A stretch of 64,000 bases of DNA from Paenibacillus sp. HWE-109 (lineage in GTDB: Bacteria > Bacillota > Bacilli > Paenibacillales > NBRC-103111): assembly GCF_022163125.1 (NCBI RefSeq), contig NZ_CP091881.1:8388501-8452500 (forward strand). Direction: 5' to 3'. Below the pieces are notes generated by a model. It did not search any database. It worked only from the letters and a program-made list of their open reading frames with translations, and was not told the DNA's origin. Shown here piece after piece: positions 52,218 through 61,204 of this stretch (position 1 is the stretch's first letter; each line of letters starts with the position of its first letter). A program made the translations under genes and the position numbers.

Positions 52218-53168
52218 ATGAAAGCGGTTTTAGAAAACTATAGAGAGAATATCAAAATTAAGAAAAAGAACAGTATTCTACATAGCTTAAAAAGAGATTC
52301 ACTCCTATATCTCCTCTTACTGTTGCCAATGGCGTATATCCTCATATTTCGATATGCACCCATCTATGGCGTGTTGATGGCCTTTCAGGATTATAACATT
52401 TTTGAGGGAATTAGCGGCAGTGAGTGGGTTGGGCTTGATGTCTTCAAATTCATTTTCGAACAAAATAGTTTTTACCGTGCGCTTACCAATACGCTTGTGT
52501 TGAACCTTCTGGATTTGGTAGCGGGGTTCCCTGCACCCATCATCCTTGCCATATTGTTGAGTGAAATCCGGTATGTTCGATTTAAAAAAGTGACCCAAAC
52601 GATTTTATATTTACCGCACTTCTTATCCTGGGTCATTATTGGCGGTATGGTGTACCTGCTATTTTCCTCAGGTGGGATGGCGAATACAGTCTTATCAAGC
52701 ATCGGGATTGGAAAAATGGAGTTCCTTTCGCAAAAAACGAATTGGTTGATCATGTATGTAGCTATTGGGATATGGCAAAGCGTAGGATGGGGTACCATTA
52801 TCTATTTGGCTTCCATCATTGGCATCAATAAGGAGTTGTATGAGGCGGCTGATATCGATGGATGCAGCAGGCTTCGTAAAATATGGCACATTACTTTGCC
52901 TGGTATTAAACCTACGATTATTATTTTGCTAATTTTACAAATCGGCAGGATGCTCTCGATCGGGTTTGATCGGCCATTTGTGATGGGGAATTCACTGGTA
53001 AGTGAGTACTCCGATGTGATCAGTACCTATGTATATCGGATTGGCATTGGATCTGGCGATTTTTCGCAGGCAACAGCCGTGGGACTGTTTCAATCGGTTG
53101 TAGGGTTAATCTTTTTAGTGGCAGCCAATTACATTGCCAAAAGAATTGGTGAGCAGGGAATTTGGTAA
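52218..53168 (+). CDS. ABC oligosaccharide transporter permease, LplB type (region 6)
   Basis: The protein has 316 residues from ATG 52218 (GGAGAGGG at about 9 nt). TTG 52185, with TAGGAGG upstream, is a real alternative that would add 11 residues. Typical LplB segments: FRYAPIYGVLMAFQDYN and EAA loop EAADIDGCSRLRKIWHITLP. The start of the gene (ATGAAAGCGGTTTTAG) resembles a cre site with one mismatch, which may be chance. The AT-rich leader 52040-52180 contains a TATAAT near 52122, but no clear -35. Confidence 0.9.
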   Translation: MKAVLENYRENIKIKKKNSILHSLKRDSLLYLLLLLPMAYILIFRYAPIYGVLMAFQDYNIFEGISGSEWVGLDVFKFIFEQNSFYRALTNTLVLNLLDLVAGFPAPIILAILLSEIRYVRFKKVTQTILYLPHFLSWVIIGGMVYLLFSSGGMANTVLSSIGIGKMEFLSQKTNWLIMYVAIGIWQSVGWGTIIYLASIIGINKELYEAADIDGCSRLRKIWHITLPGIKPTIIILLILQIGRMLSIGFDRPFVMGNSLVSEYSDVISTYVYRIGIGSGDFSQATAVGLFQSVVGLIFLVAANYIAKRIGEQGIW

Positions 53169-53179
53169 GGAGTGTGAGT

Positions 53180-54055
53180 TTGTTGAGTAGAAAAAAAAGA
53201 ATTAATTTCACCGATATAAGTATTGTTTTATTCATAACTGCTGTATCAATTACCTGTTTAGTTCCATTTTTATATATGATATCGCTTTCTTTTAGCTCGA
53301 ATGAGGCAATTATTTCTCAGAAGGTCACACTTTGGCCGGTAGGCTTTACCCTTGAAACATACAAAACGATTCTAAGCGATGTTGAAATGATTTATACACT
53401 TGGGTACACGATTGTGCTGACCATTGTCTATACACTAGTTTGTATGTTTTTAACGATTTGCGCAGCATATCCCCTTACAAAGCAAAGGTTAAAGGGAAGA
53501 AGCTTTATTTTAACAGTTCTGGTATTCACCATGTATTTTAGTGGAGGTTTAATACCTAGTTATATGCTTGTGAAAAATCTGGATATGATGAATACGATGT
53601 GGAGCTTAATTCTGCCAGGCGCTATGAGTGTTTTCAATTTAATCATCCTAAAAACTTTTTTTGCATCACTTCCGGAAAGCTTGGAAGAGTCGGCCTCGAT
53701 TGACGGTTGTAATGAACTGGGGATCCTCGTACGAATTGTTCTTCCGTTATCTTTGCCTTCTATAGCAACGTTAAGCCTCTTTTACGCGGTGGACAGATGG
53801 AACGGTTTTCAGGATGCGCTTTTTTATATCACTAATAAGAATCTGTATCCGATGCAATTAAAGCTGTACCAAATCATCACGGCGAACCAACAGCTAGATA
53901 CCCAGCAAGGTGAAGGCAGTATTGGAGCTTATATTGTTCCGGAGTCACTGAAAGCTGCAAGTGTTATGTTTGCAACCGTTCCAATCTTAGTTGTTTACCC
54001 GAAACTTCAAAAATATTTTGTGGATGGCGTCATGACGGGGGCAATTAAGGGATAA
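53180..54055 (+). CDS. ABC oligosaccharide transporter permease, YtcP/LplC type (region 6)
   Basis: The protein has 291 residues from TTG 53180 (AAGGAG 7 nt upstream). Membrane segments and signatures: MYFSGGLIPSYMLVKNLDMM, EAA loop ESASIDGCNELGILVRIVLP, C-terminal GVMTGAIKG. It follows the LplB-type gene after 11 bp and forms the same importer. Confidence 0.9.
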   Translation: MLSRKKRINFTDISIVLFITAVSITCLVPFLYMISLSFSSNEAIISQKVTLWPVGFTLETYKTILSDVEMIYTLGYTIVLTIVYTLVCMFLTICAAYPLTKQRLKGRSFILTVLVFTMYFSGGLIPSYMLVKNLDMMNTMWSLILPGAMSVFNLIILKTFFASLPESLEESASIDGCNELGILVRIVLPLSLPSIATLSLFYAVDRWNGFQDALFYITNKNLYPMQLKLYQIITANQQLDTQQGEGSIGAYIVPESLKAASVMFATVPILVVYPKLQKYFVDGVMTGAIKG

Positions 54056-54148
54056 TGGGGCGGAGTGAAGGGTGGTGGTTATTGGACAAAGTAGGTAGGA
54101 TTGATAGGAATGATTTCAATTGAAAATGATAAAAGAGAGGTCATAAAA

Positions 54149-55738
54149 ATGAAAATGAAAAAAATGTTGGCTTTACTACCGGTTTCGGCACTACTACTAG
54201 GTGCTTTGGCAGGATGTGGAAGCGATAGTAATAAAGTAAGCCAATCGGCATCACCAGCAGCTTCAACTGCCGCTGCAACACCATCAGGTCCCCCGGTTAC
54301 CCTAACGGTTGAAGTATTTGACAGAGGCGTACAAGGACAGCCAGATCTGAACAATAATACGTGGACCAGGTATATCAATGATAATTTTGGTAAACAGAAT
54401 AATGCGATTGTGAAATTTGTTCTGGTACCTAGATCTCAAGAAATTGACAAGCTTAATGTATTGATGGCAGCAGGTGAGGCACCTGATATCTCATTCACAT
54501 ATGACAGCCCAACCGTATCCAGATATGCCAAAGTGAATGGTATTGTTCAATTGAATGATTTATTGGCTAAGCATGGCAAAGAATTAACGAATTATTTGGG
54601 TAAGACCGTTCTTTCTTATGGACTGTTTGATGGAAAACAGATGGCAATTCCTTCCAAAAGAACTTCACTGGCATGGAATGGTATGTTTATTAGAAAGGAT
54701 TGGCTCGATAAATTAGGGATGCCTGTTCCTACGACGAGGGATGAATTATATAATACTTTAGTGGCATTCCGAGATAAAAATCCGGGAGGCGTGAATGGCG
54801 TTATCCCGTGGGGATTAGCTGCAACTGGTTTGAATTATAACTACGGAAATTTAGGCGAATCTTTCTGGGGGAAACAGTCGGAGGAAGAATTTGTTACTGC
54901 TCCGTTCAGCTGGTTAAGACCTGGAAACAAGGATGCGCTGAAGTTTCTGAACAAGCTCTACAATGAAAAACTAATCAGCCCTGATTTTGCATTAGACAAA
55001 ACAGCCAAGCAAGCGGATGCTGATCTAACAAACGGAAAAATCGGATTTTTCAGTGCAAACTGGGATTATCCATTAAGACAAAATATCAGTCAGCCATTAA
55101 AAGCAAATGTGCCTACCGCAAACTATGTCCCCATTGACATTTTTCAAAATTACGAAGGTAAATATAAGAAAATCGCCTATAACGAAAATGGCGTCAATGT
55201 CATAATTCCGAAGACCAGTAAGAATGCAGAGTTGGCTATTAAATACTTAAACTGGATGGCCGACCCGAAAAACTTATTTTTCCTTCAATATGGTCAAGAA
55301 GGAATTAACCACAAGATGGTGAATGGGATTCCGCAGCTTATTAATCAAACAGGGGACAATATGCAACCGAGTTATCTAAATCTTGATTATACATTGGTTG
55401 TAAATGGTGTGGAGCTTGGCGACCCTCAGAAAAATATTAAGGCTTTAGCTGCTTCGGCTCCTGGACTTGAAGATGTTGCAGAAAAATCATACAAAATCAA
55501 TACGACGGATACGTACACCAGTTTCTTCTTTGATACGCCAAATGAGTCCAATATTAAGTTTGGCAAAACACTTGGGGATATGAACAAACTAATGACGGAT
55601 AAACTGATCGTCTGTAAGCCTTCAGAATTTGATGCTTTGTATGATAAGTTGGTTGCAGAATACCTGGCAGCAGGCGGGCAGGCAGTTACGGATGAAAATG
55701 TGAAAATCTACAAGGCAATGCAAGCAAATAAGAAGTAA
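54149..55738 (+). CDS. Extracellular oligosaccharide-binding lipoprotein, LplA type (region 6)
   Basis: The protein has 529 residues from ATG 54149 (GAGAGG 8 nt upstream; longer in-frame starts from 54101 rejected). The lipoprotein signal ends at Cys23 (LGALAGC), with a Ser/Ala/Thr tether. The mature part has VLMAAGEAPDISFTYDS, FIRKDWLDKLGMPVPTTRDE and SPDFALDKTAKQADADLTNG, characteristic of large family 1-like oligosaccharide receptors. It belongs to the region 6 importer. Confidence 0.9.
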   Translation: MKMKKMLALLPVSALLLGALAGCGSDSNKVSQSASPAASTAAATPSGPPVTLTVEVFDRGVQGQPDLNNNTWTRYINDNFGKQNNAIVKFVLVPRSQEIDKLNVLMAAGEAPDISFTYDSPTVSRYAKVNGIVQLNDLLAKHGKELTNYLGKTVLSYGLFDGKQMAIPSKRTSLAWNGMFIRKDWLDKLGMPVPTTRDELYNTLVAFRDKNPGGVNGVIPWGLAATGLNYNYGNLGESFWGKQSEEEFVTAPFSWLRPGNKDALKFLNKLYNEKLISPDFALDKTAKQADADLTNGKIGFFSANWDYPLRQNISQPLKANVPTANYVPIDIFQNYEGKYKKIAYNENGVNVIIPKTSKNAELAIKYLNWMADPKNLFFLQYGQEGINHKMVNGIPQLINQTGDNMQPSYLNLDYTLVVNGVELGDPQKNIKALAASAPGLEDVAEKSYKINTTDTYTSFFFDTPNESNIKFGKTLGDMNKLMTDKLIVCKPSEFDALYDKLVAEYLAAGGQAVTDENVKIYKAMQANKK

Positions 55739-55799
55739 TTGGAAGAACATTAGCAAATCATATAAGCCGTTGTCTTCAGTCAAAAAAGGAGGTTGTCTC

Positions 55800-57719
55800 A
55801 TGGGAAAAATCAAACAATCTAATTTGGTATTAGTATGCCTTTCAATTGTCATTTGCTTGTTTGTATCTTTGCCGGGACTAGCTTATGCAGCTCCGATTCA
55901 TTCTGGTCCACAATTTGTGGATGGCTATTATGCAGACCCTGATGTACAGATTTATAATGGCACATATTGGGTGTATCCGACGCGTGCGACTCAAGTTGGT
56001 GAATCCGGCACTGGCGCAAAATCGGTGGACATCTTCTCTTCAACGGACATGGTCAATTGGACAAAATACTCTAATGTCATAAGTTCGGCCAATATATCAT
56101 GGTTGCAACATTCGTTGTGGGCACCGAGCGGGGCTTATCGTGATGGAAAATATTACATCTATTTTGCTGCTAACGCAATCAACGGCGATGGACAATTAGG
56201 CGGAATAGGCGTTGCAGTGGCTGATAATCCACAAGGTCCATATACCGATGCGATTGGCGCACCCCTTATCAATGTTGTAAGAAATGGCGCAGGTCCGATG
56301 GATCAGGATGTATTTATTGATGATGACGGTCAGGCGTATATGTATTATGGCAGTTGGGGCGAGTGCAATGTTGTAAAGCTTAACGCGGACATGAAGTCTC
56401 TGGGAACATGGCCTGACGGAACCGTCTATAAGAAAGTTACTCCCACGAAAACGGGTGATAATGATTATTTTGAAGCGCCTAAAGTGTTCAAGAGGAACGG
56501 GATATACTATATGACTTATGCTGCCGGTGTATGGGCAGATTCAACTTATAAGGTCATGTATGCAACTTCCACCTCTGTAACAGGGCCTTTTGTGCCAAAA
56601 GGTATTATGCTGCATACGGATTCTACAACAGCAGATGGACCTGGTCATAATGGTATTGTTCAGTCACCTACAACCAATGAGTGGTACATTGTTTACCATA
56701 AGCGTTATCTGAGTAGTTCACAACGCGTACTGGCATTCGATAAATTTGAGTTTAATGCAGATAATACGATTATACCAGTCGAAATGGCAGTGGAAGATAA
56801 CTTTGATGACGGTAATGATACAGGGTGGACCAAATATGGCGGTACATGGACAGTATCAGGCGGTCAGTATCATATAGCATCAAATCCAGGTGCCAAAGCT
56901 CTTCTGGACACCAATTTCTCAGATTTGATTTATGAAGCTGATGTGACACCAGGTTCGACCGGCAATGCGGGTCTGGTATTTAGGGTATCAAATCCTGGAA
57001 CAGGTAGTGATGCTTACCAAGGCTACTATGCTGGACTCGATGTTCCTAATCAGAAGGTGCTGATCGGGAAGGCAAACAACAACTGGACATCGCTTGCCAC
57101 TGCTACTATGAGCTTAACGGCTAATACAAAGTATCATGTTAAAATTGTTGCACAAGATGAATTCATTAAGGTTTATGTTGGTGACATGACTACACCTAAG
57201 ATTAGTGTGACGGATTCAACCCATATTGGGGGTAAGGTAGGTGTTAGGACATTTGATTCAACTGCAAAATTTGATAATATTTCAGTTCAAAGCAGCCAAT
57301 ATGAAACAGAAAATTTAAGTATAAGCGCAACCTCGGGCGACAAACACGCCAATTTCGGAAATGGGTCCGGTCCGGACCTCAATCTGAGCGGTGGATATGG
57401 AACTGCGTTGGAAGCTGATGCAGTCAATGACTATGTGACATACACGGTGAATGTGCCTGAGGCACGCAGCTATAGTGTAAGGGTCGGTGTGAAAAAGGGA
57501 CCCAACAGGGGGCAGTTCCAGCTGTCGGTAAACGATGTAAATCACGGTTCGGTTCAGGATTTATATGCAACTGGATTAAACTACGCGGAACTGAATGTGG
57601 CCAATATAACCTTCAGCTCGGCAGGCAATAAATCTTTCAAGTTTAATATTGCAGGTAAAAATGGTTCAAGCTCAGCCTACCATCTGTTACTTGATTATAT
57701 TAAACTAGTACCAAACTGA
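55800..57719 (+). CDS. Secreted GH43 glycosidase with LamG-like and CBM35-like modules
   Basis: The protein has 639 residues from ATG 55800 behind AAGGAGG, with a signal peptide ending near residue 30 (LAYAA). The five-bladed beta-propeller of family 43 occupies about residues 35-330 with all three catalytic acids: Asp46 (YYADPDV), Asp168 (GPMDQDV) and Glu225 (YFEAPKV); GPGHNG contains the conserved His. Residues about 345-510 form a LamG-like sandwich (DNFDDGNDTGWTKYGGTW), and about 512-639 a CBM6/35-like module (DYVTYTVNVPEARSYSVRVG). GH43 enzymes act on arabinan, xylan or galactan side chains; the exact bond is not predictable here. It ends at a strong terminator. Confidence 0.87.
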   Translation: MGKIKQSNLVLVCLSIVICLFVSLPGLAYAAPIHSGPQFVDGYYADPDVQIYNGTYWVYPTRATQVGESGTGAKSVDIFSSTDMVNWTKYSNVISSANISWLQHSLWAPSGAYRDGKYYIYFAANAINGDGQLGGIGVAVADNPQGPYTDAIGAPLINVVRNGAGPMDQDVFIDDDGQAYMYYGSWGECNVVKLNADMKSLGTWPDGTVYKKVTPTKTGDNDYFEAPKVFKRNGIYYMTYAAGVWADSTYKVMYATSTSVTGPFVPKGIMLHTDSTTADGPGHNGIVQSPTTNEWYIVYHKRYLSSSQRVLAFDKFEFNADNTIIPVEMAVEDNFDDGNDTGWTKYGGTWTVSGGQYHIASNPGAKALLDTNFSDLIYEADVTPGSTGNAGLVFRVSNPGTGSDAYQGYYAGLDVPNQKVLIGKANNNWTSLATATMSLTANTKYHVKIVAQDEFIKVYVGDMTTPKISVTDSTHIGGKVGVRTFDSTAKFDNISVQSSQYETENLSISATSGDKHANFGNGSGPDLNLSGGYGTALEADAVNDYVTYTVNVPEARSYSVRVGVKKGPNRGQFQLSVNDVNHGSVQDLYATGLNYAELNVANITFSSAGNKSFKFNIAGKNGSSSAYHLLLDYIKLVPN

Positions 57720-57790
57720 TGCAAGTATGTAAAGAGGCCGGTTCATAGTAACCTTCTCTTGTGATTTACGCAATCAGCAGTTAAGCTTTA

Positions 57791-57816
57791 CACCTAGGCA
57801 CTAGCCTAGGTTTTTT
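57791..57816 (+). terminator. Rho-independent terminator after the GH43 gene
   Basis: ACCTAGGC (57792-57799) pairs perfectly with GCCTAGGT (57804-57811) across a 4-nt loop, followed by TTTTT. Confidence 0.88.
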
Positions 57817-57887
57817 CCTTTGATGAGATTATTTATATGCGTGGAAACATAACAATTGTGCAATGATCAACGATCATGGAGGTACTT

Positions 57888-59324
57888 ATGTATAGTGTAA
57901 TTATTATTGATGATGAACCTTGGGCGATAAAAGGAATACGGAATGCCTTTAACTGGCAGCAATACGGGTTCGAAATCATAGGTCAATTTACAAGTGCCCA
58001 TAAGGCGATTGAGTTCATATCCGAGGAATCTCCTGATCTCGTCTTTACAGATATTAGAATGCCTGAAATTTCCGGCCTTGATCTTATGAGGATGACGAAA
58101 GACAGGGGATTGGATGTTGACTTCGTAGTTGTAAGCGGTTTCGCCGAGTTTGCTTACGCACAAGAGGCCATAAGATATGGTGCGCTGGATTATTGTCTCA
58201 AACCCTTAGATATGGAGTTGGCAGATCCCTTAATTGAAAAGCTGGCCTTGCACTTCTCCAAGAAGCGAAGCCTTCGAAATAACCTTATTTTAGAGGCGCT
58301 TACCGCACCTGACAAAAGTGATTTAAAACGTTTGACGCCATTTTTTGATCGTACATCGGACGATTATTTGCGTGTCGTTATCGTGTATTCCGATCGTGAG
58401 AAAAAGGATGGTCAAGCCATTAAGTTTGGCGATGCAGCGCATACCTTAGAAGTTGAATTTGGCTCAAGAAAGACAATGTACATTCTCAAAAGTGATAAGA
58501 GATCAGAGTTGGATGTGCAATTGGATACTGCCATATTCACAGATTCGCATATAAAATCAATAGGAATTAGCTCCATTTCTACGAATTATGATCAAATGTC
58601 CAAACTAATCAAGGAATCCGATCTTGCAGCTTCACAAACATTTTTGAATGAAGATAAAGGGATATTTGAATATGAGCCAAAGCTTAGTTTGGTTAATCCG
58701 TTTATAGATAGCATTGCTTCTAGTATGAAAGAGAAAAAGTTTGAAGACATGGATGACATCATTCAGAAAATGAAGATTTTCTTCACTTTGCATCATTTAG
58801 GCATGGGAGAAGTCGTTTATTTATGGAATCAAGTGGTCAGCAGCTTGGTGGGCACCTATTACGAAGAGTTGAAGGACATGGAGCTTGATTTCCTCAATTA
58901 CTCTGAACTGAAAGAGCGATTTGAAAACTTTGAGTCCTTATGCAGCTTTTTACATGACATTTTCATATACTTAAAGCAACTAAACAGCCAGTCCATGCAT
59001 GAAAGCGATAAGAACGCTTATTTTGCCCAGATGGTGAAATACATCGACAATCATTATCAGGACGAGTTATATCTGAAAGATTTGTCTGTCAAATTTCTGA
59101 TTAACCAAGTGTACTGCTGCCAACTGTTCAAAAAAGTTTTGGGCAAAACCTTTTCGGGATATGTAACCGATTTGAGAATCAAAAAAGCTTGTGAGCTATT
59201 GAAGCGATCAGAGTTGTCCATTGAAGAAATTGCAACTAAAGTAGGTTATTTTGACTATTATTATTTCAATAAAGTATTTAAGAAACAATGTGGGATAACG
59301 CCTACGAAATTCAGAAAAAGTTGA
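57888..59324 (+). CDS. YesN-type response regulator with AraC-family domain (region 6)
   Basis: The protein has 478 residues from ATG 57888 (GGAGG 6 nt upstream; the ATG at 57876 contains that site). Receiver domain: MYSVIIIDDEPWA, phospho-acceptor Asp55 in VFTDIRMPEISG, and DYCLKPLD. The C-terminal AraC domain reads DELYLKDLSVKFLINQVYCC, then GYFDYYYFNKVFKKQCGITP. Here the regulator precedes the kinase, the reverse of the other pairs in the window. It is probably the activator of the region 6 importer and GH43 genes; no operator repeat was identified. Confidence 0.9.
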   Translation: MYSVIIIDDEPWAIKGIRNAFNWQQYGFEIIGQFTSAHKAIEFISEESPDLVFTDIRMPEISGLDLMRMTKDRGLDVDFVVVSGFAEFAYAQEAIRYGALDYCLKPLDMELADPLIEKLALHFSKKRSLRNNLILEALTAPDKSDLKRLTPFFDRTSDDYLRVVIVYSDREKKDGQAIKFGDAAHTLEVEFGSRKTMYILKSDKRSELDVQLDTAIFTDSHIKSIGISSISTNYDQMSKLIKESDLAASQTFLNEDKGIFEYEPKLSLVNPFIDSIASSMKEKKFEDMDDIIQKMKIFFTLHHLGMGEVVYLWNQVVSSLVGTYYEELKDMELDFLNYSELKERFENFESLCSFLHDIFIYLKQLNSQSMHESDKNAYFAQMVKYIDNHYQDELYLKDLSVKFLINQVYCCQLFKKVLGKTFSGYVTDLRIKKACELLKRSELSIEEIATKVGYFDYYYFNKVFKKQCGITPTKFRKS

Positions 59325-59339
59325 CTGGAGTGGGGAGAT

Positions 59340-61142
59340 TTGCAGATTAGTAGACTGAAACTCAAACATCAAATCTTACTGATATTTTTATTTTCGGTTT
59401 TCATATTTACAATCATGGAAGTCTATTCCTACTATAGTTTTTATAATTTAACCCAAAAGAGAGCTGTAAATTATGGGAATACGATCATAGAACAAACTCG
59501 CCAAAAGATCGATTCTGTTTTTAACGATATTAAAGTCAGTACGAACATAGCTGTCGATAATAAATGGGTACAGGAGTTTACCATTGCAGATGATGACTAT
59601 AAGAGGGGCTTTGAAATTGGCACTTATGTCATTGATCTCATTGAATATATGAGGTTATTTAATTCTTATTTGAATGGCATTGTGATTACGGATAATCAAG
59701 GAAGAAGAGTTTCCAGTTTAGCGACGGCCAACGGTGATATTACGTTTTCAAATCAGTATATTCATTTTATTAATTCATTTAAAAATGAGAGTGAGACCGT
59801 TGTTAAAGGGGAATTTACAAACTTATTAAAGGACGAAAAAACAGGAAATGACTATTTCTTTTATATAGCACCCATTATTGAGGCGATTGGCGGGGTGCAA
59901 TTTTCTAAAAAGACAGGCTATTGTTCCGTAATGGTGAATATGGATAAGATACAAGACCTTGTGGAAAACACAGAATTAACGCCTAATTCAGCTTTGTATA
60001 TCCTTAACAGCCGAAATGAGGTCATCGCGTCAAATCATGCAAAATTGCATAGCAATTTATTCAAGGAGATTCTTTCGATAGATAATCAAAGTTTAACGAA
60101 TGGGGTAAAAACCAAAATCAATGGAGAAGATGTCATCGTACAGGCAAAAGGCTTGAGGCAGGCGGACGAGTGGCGGATCGTAAGTATGATACCGGTGCAT
60201 GAACTGACAACGGATATGAAGGCGATTAAGAATATTAGCATTATTGCAGGAATTGGAATCATAATTAGTATGATGATTCTGGGGTACTTTTTCTTAAACA
60301 ATCTGACTCGACCTGTGATGGGGCTTGTCTCAGATATGAAGAAAATTGGAAATCGCGACAGGAGCTTTCGGGTGAAGGTACGTTCAACCAATGAAGTTGG
60401 CGTTCTGGCCTATGATATCAATAGGATGATTGACAATATGGAAGAGATGACGAGTCATGTTATTAGTACCCAGGCAAGATTATATGAGGCGGAATTGAGT
60501 AAAAAACAAGCAGAGTTTTCTGCCTTGCAAAGTCAAATCAACCCGCATTTCCTTTATAATACTTTAAATTGCATTAGTAGTATCGGTCTAGAATACGGCA
60601 GTAAGGAAATCGCGCAGATGACTTCAAGTATGTCAAAGATTTTTCGATATAGTATTGAAAAGAGCGAACTTGTTTTAATCAGTGAAGAAATTCAATGCAT
60701 TAAGGCCTATCTCAATATTATTTCCATTCGATATGAAAACAAGTTCTCTTTGGAAGTTAAGGTTGATGACAAGCTATTAGGTATGAAAACACCTAAAATG
60801 ATCTTGCAGCCCATTGTAGAAAATTCCGTCTATCATGGACTCGAAAGTATGGACGCAGGAGGACAGCTGTGTGTAAGCGGCAATATGGACGAGAATGGAG
60901 ATATCTGTTTTCAAGTAGCGGATACGGGGAGAGGGATAGGACAAGATGAGCTGGAACGCATGAAAGCGAAACTGCATATGGATTATTCGGAGAGAGTGGG
61001 AAACAGTTTAGAAGGGAAAAATATAGGGCTTTCCAATATTAATAATAGGATAAAGCTGCTGTTTGGAGAGGATTACGGGGTAGAGATAGAGAGTCAACTT
61101 GGTCATGGAACGACAGTGATTGTTAAGATTCCATCTATATGA
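59340..61142 (+). CDS. YesM-type sensor histidine kinase (region 6)
   Basis: A 600-residue membrane kinase starting with TTG 59340 (GGAGTGGGGAGA upstream), 15 bp after the regulator gene. Transmembrane segments lie at about residues 11-31 and 298-320, with a sensor domain between them, then HAMP. His403 lies in SQINPHFLYNTLNCI, the N-box in QPIVENSVYHGLE and the G1 box in DTGRGIGQ. It shares a bidirectional terminator with the convergent GH63-like gene. Confidence 0.9.
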   Translation: MQISRLKLKHQILLIFLFSVFIFTIMEVYSYYSFYNLTQKRAVNYGNTIIEQTRQKIDSVFNDIKVSTNIAVDNKWVQEFTIADDDYKRGFEIGTYVIDLIEYMRLFNSYLNGIVITDNQGRRVSSLATANGDITFSNQYIHFINSFKNESETVVKGEFTNLLKDEKTGNDYFFYIAPIIEAIGGVQFSKKTGYCSVMVNMDKIQDLVENTELTPNSALYILNSRNEVIASNHAKLHSNLFKEILSIDNQSLTNGVKTKINGEDVIVQAKGLRQADEWRIVSMIPVHELTTDMKAIKNISIIAGIGIIISMMILGYFFLNNLTRPVMGLVSDMKKIGNRDRSFRVKVRSTNEVGVLAYDINRMIDNMEEMTSHVISTQARLYEAELSKKQAEFSALQSQINPHFLYNTLNCISSIGLEYGSKEIAQMTSSMSKIFRYSIEKSELVLISEEIQCIKAYLNIISIRYENKFSLEVKVDDKLLGMKTPKMILQPIVENSVYHGLESMDAGGQLCVSGNMDENGDICFQVADTGRGIGQDELERMKAKLHMDYSERVGNSLEGKNIGLSNINNRIKLLFGEDYGVEIESQLGHGTTVIVKIPSI

Positions 61143-61158
61143 GATAAAAAATAACACA

Positions 61159-61191
61159 AACAGAACCCGCCAAAGATAGGCGGGTTCTGTT
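61159..61191. terminator. Bidirectional terminator between convergent genes
   Basis: AACAGAACCCGCC (61159-61171) pairs perfectly with GGCGGGTTCTGTT (61179-61191). A-rich sequence upstream and T/A-rich sequence downstream allow termination on either strand, serving the kinase gene and the minus-strand glycosidase gene. Confidence 0.82.
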
Positions 61192-61204
61192 GCGTAAAAA
61201 TCAT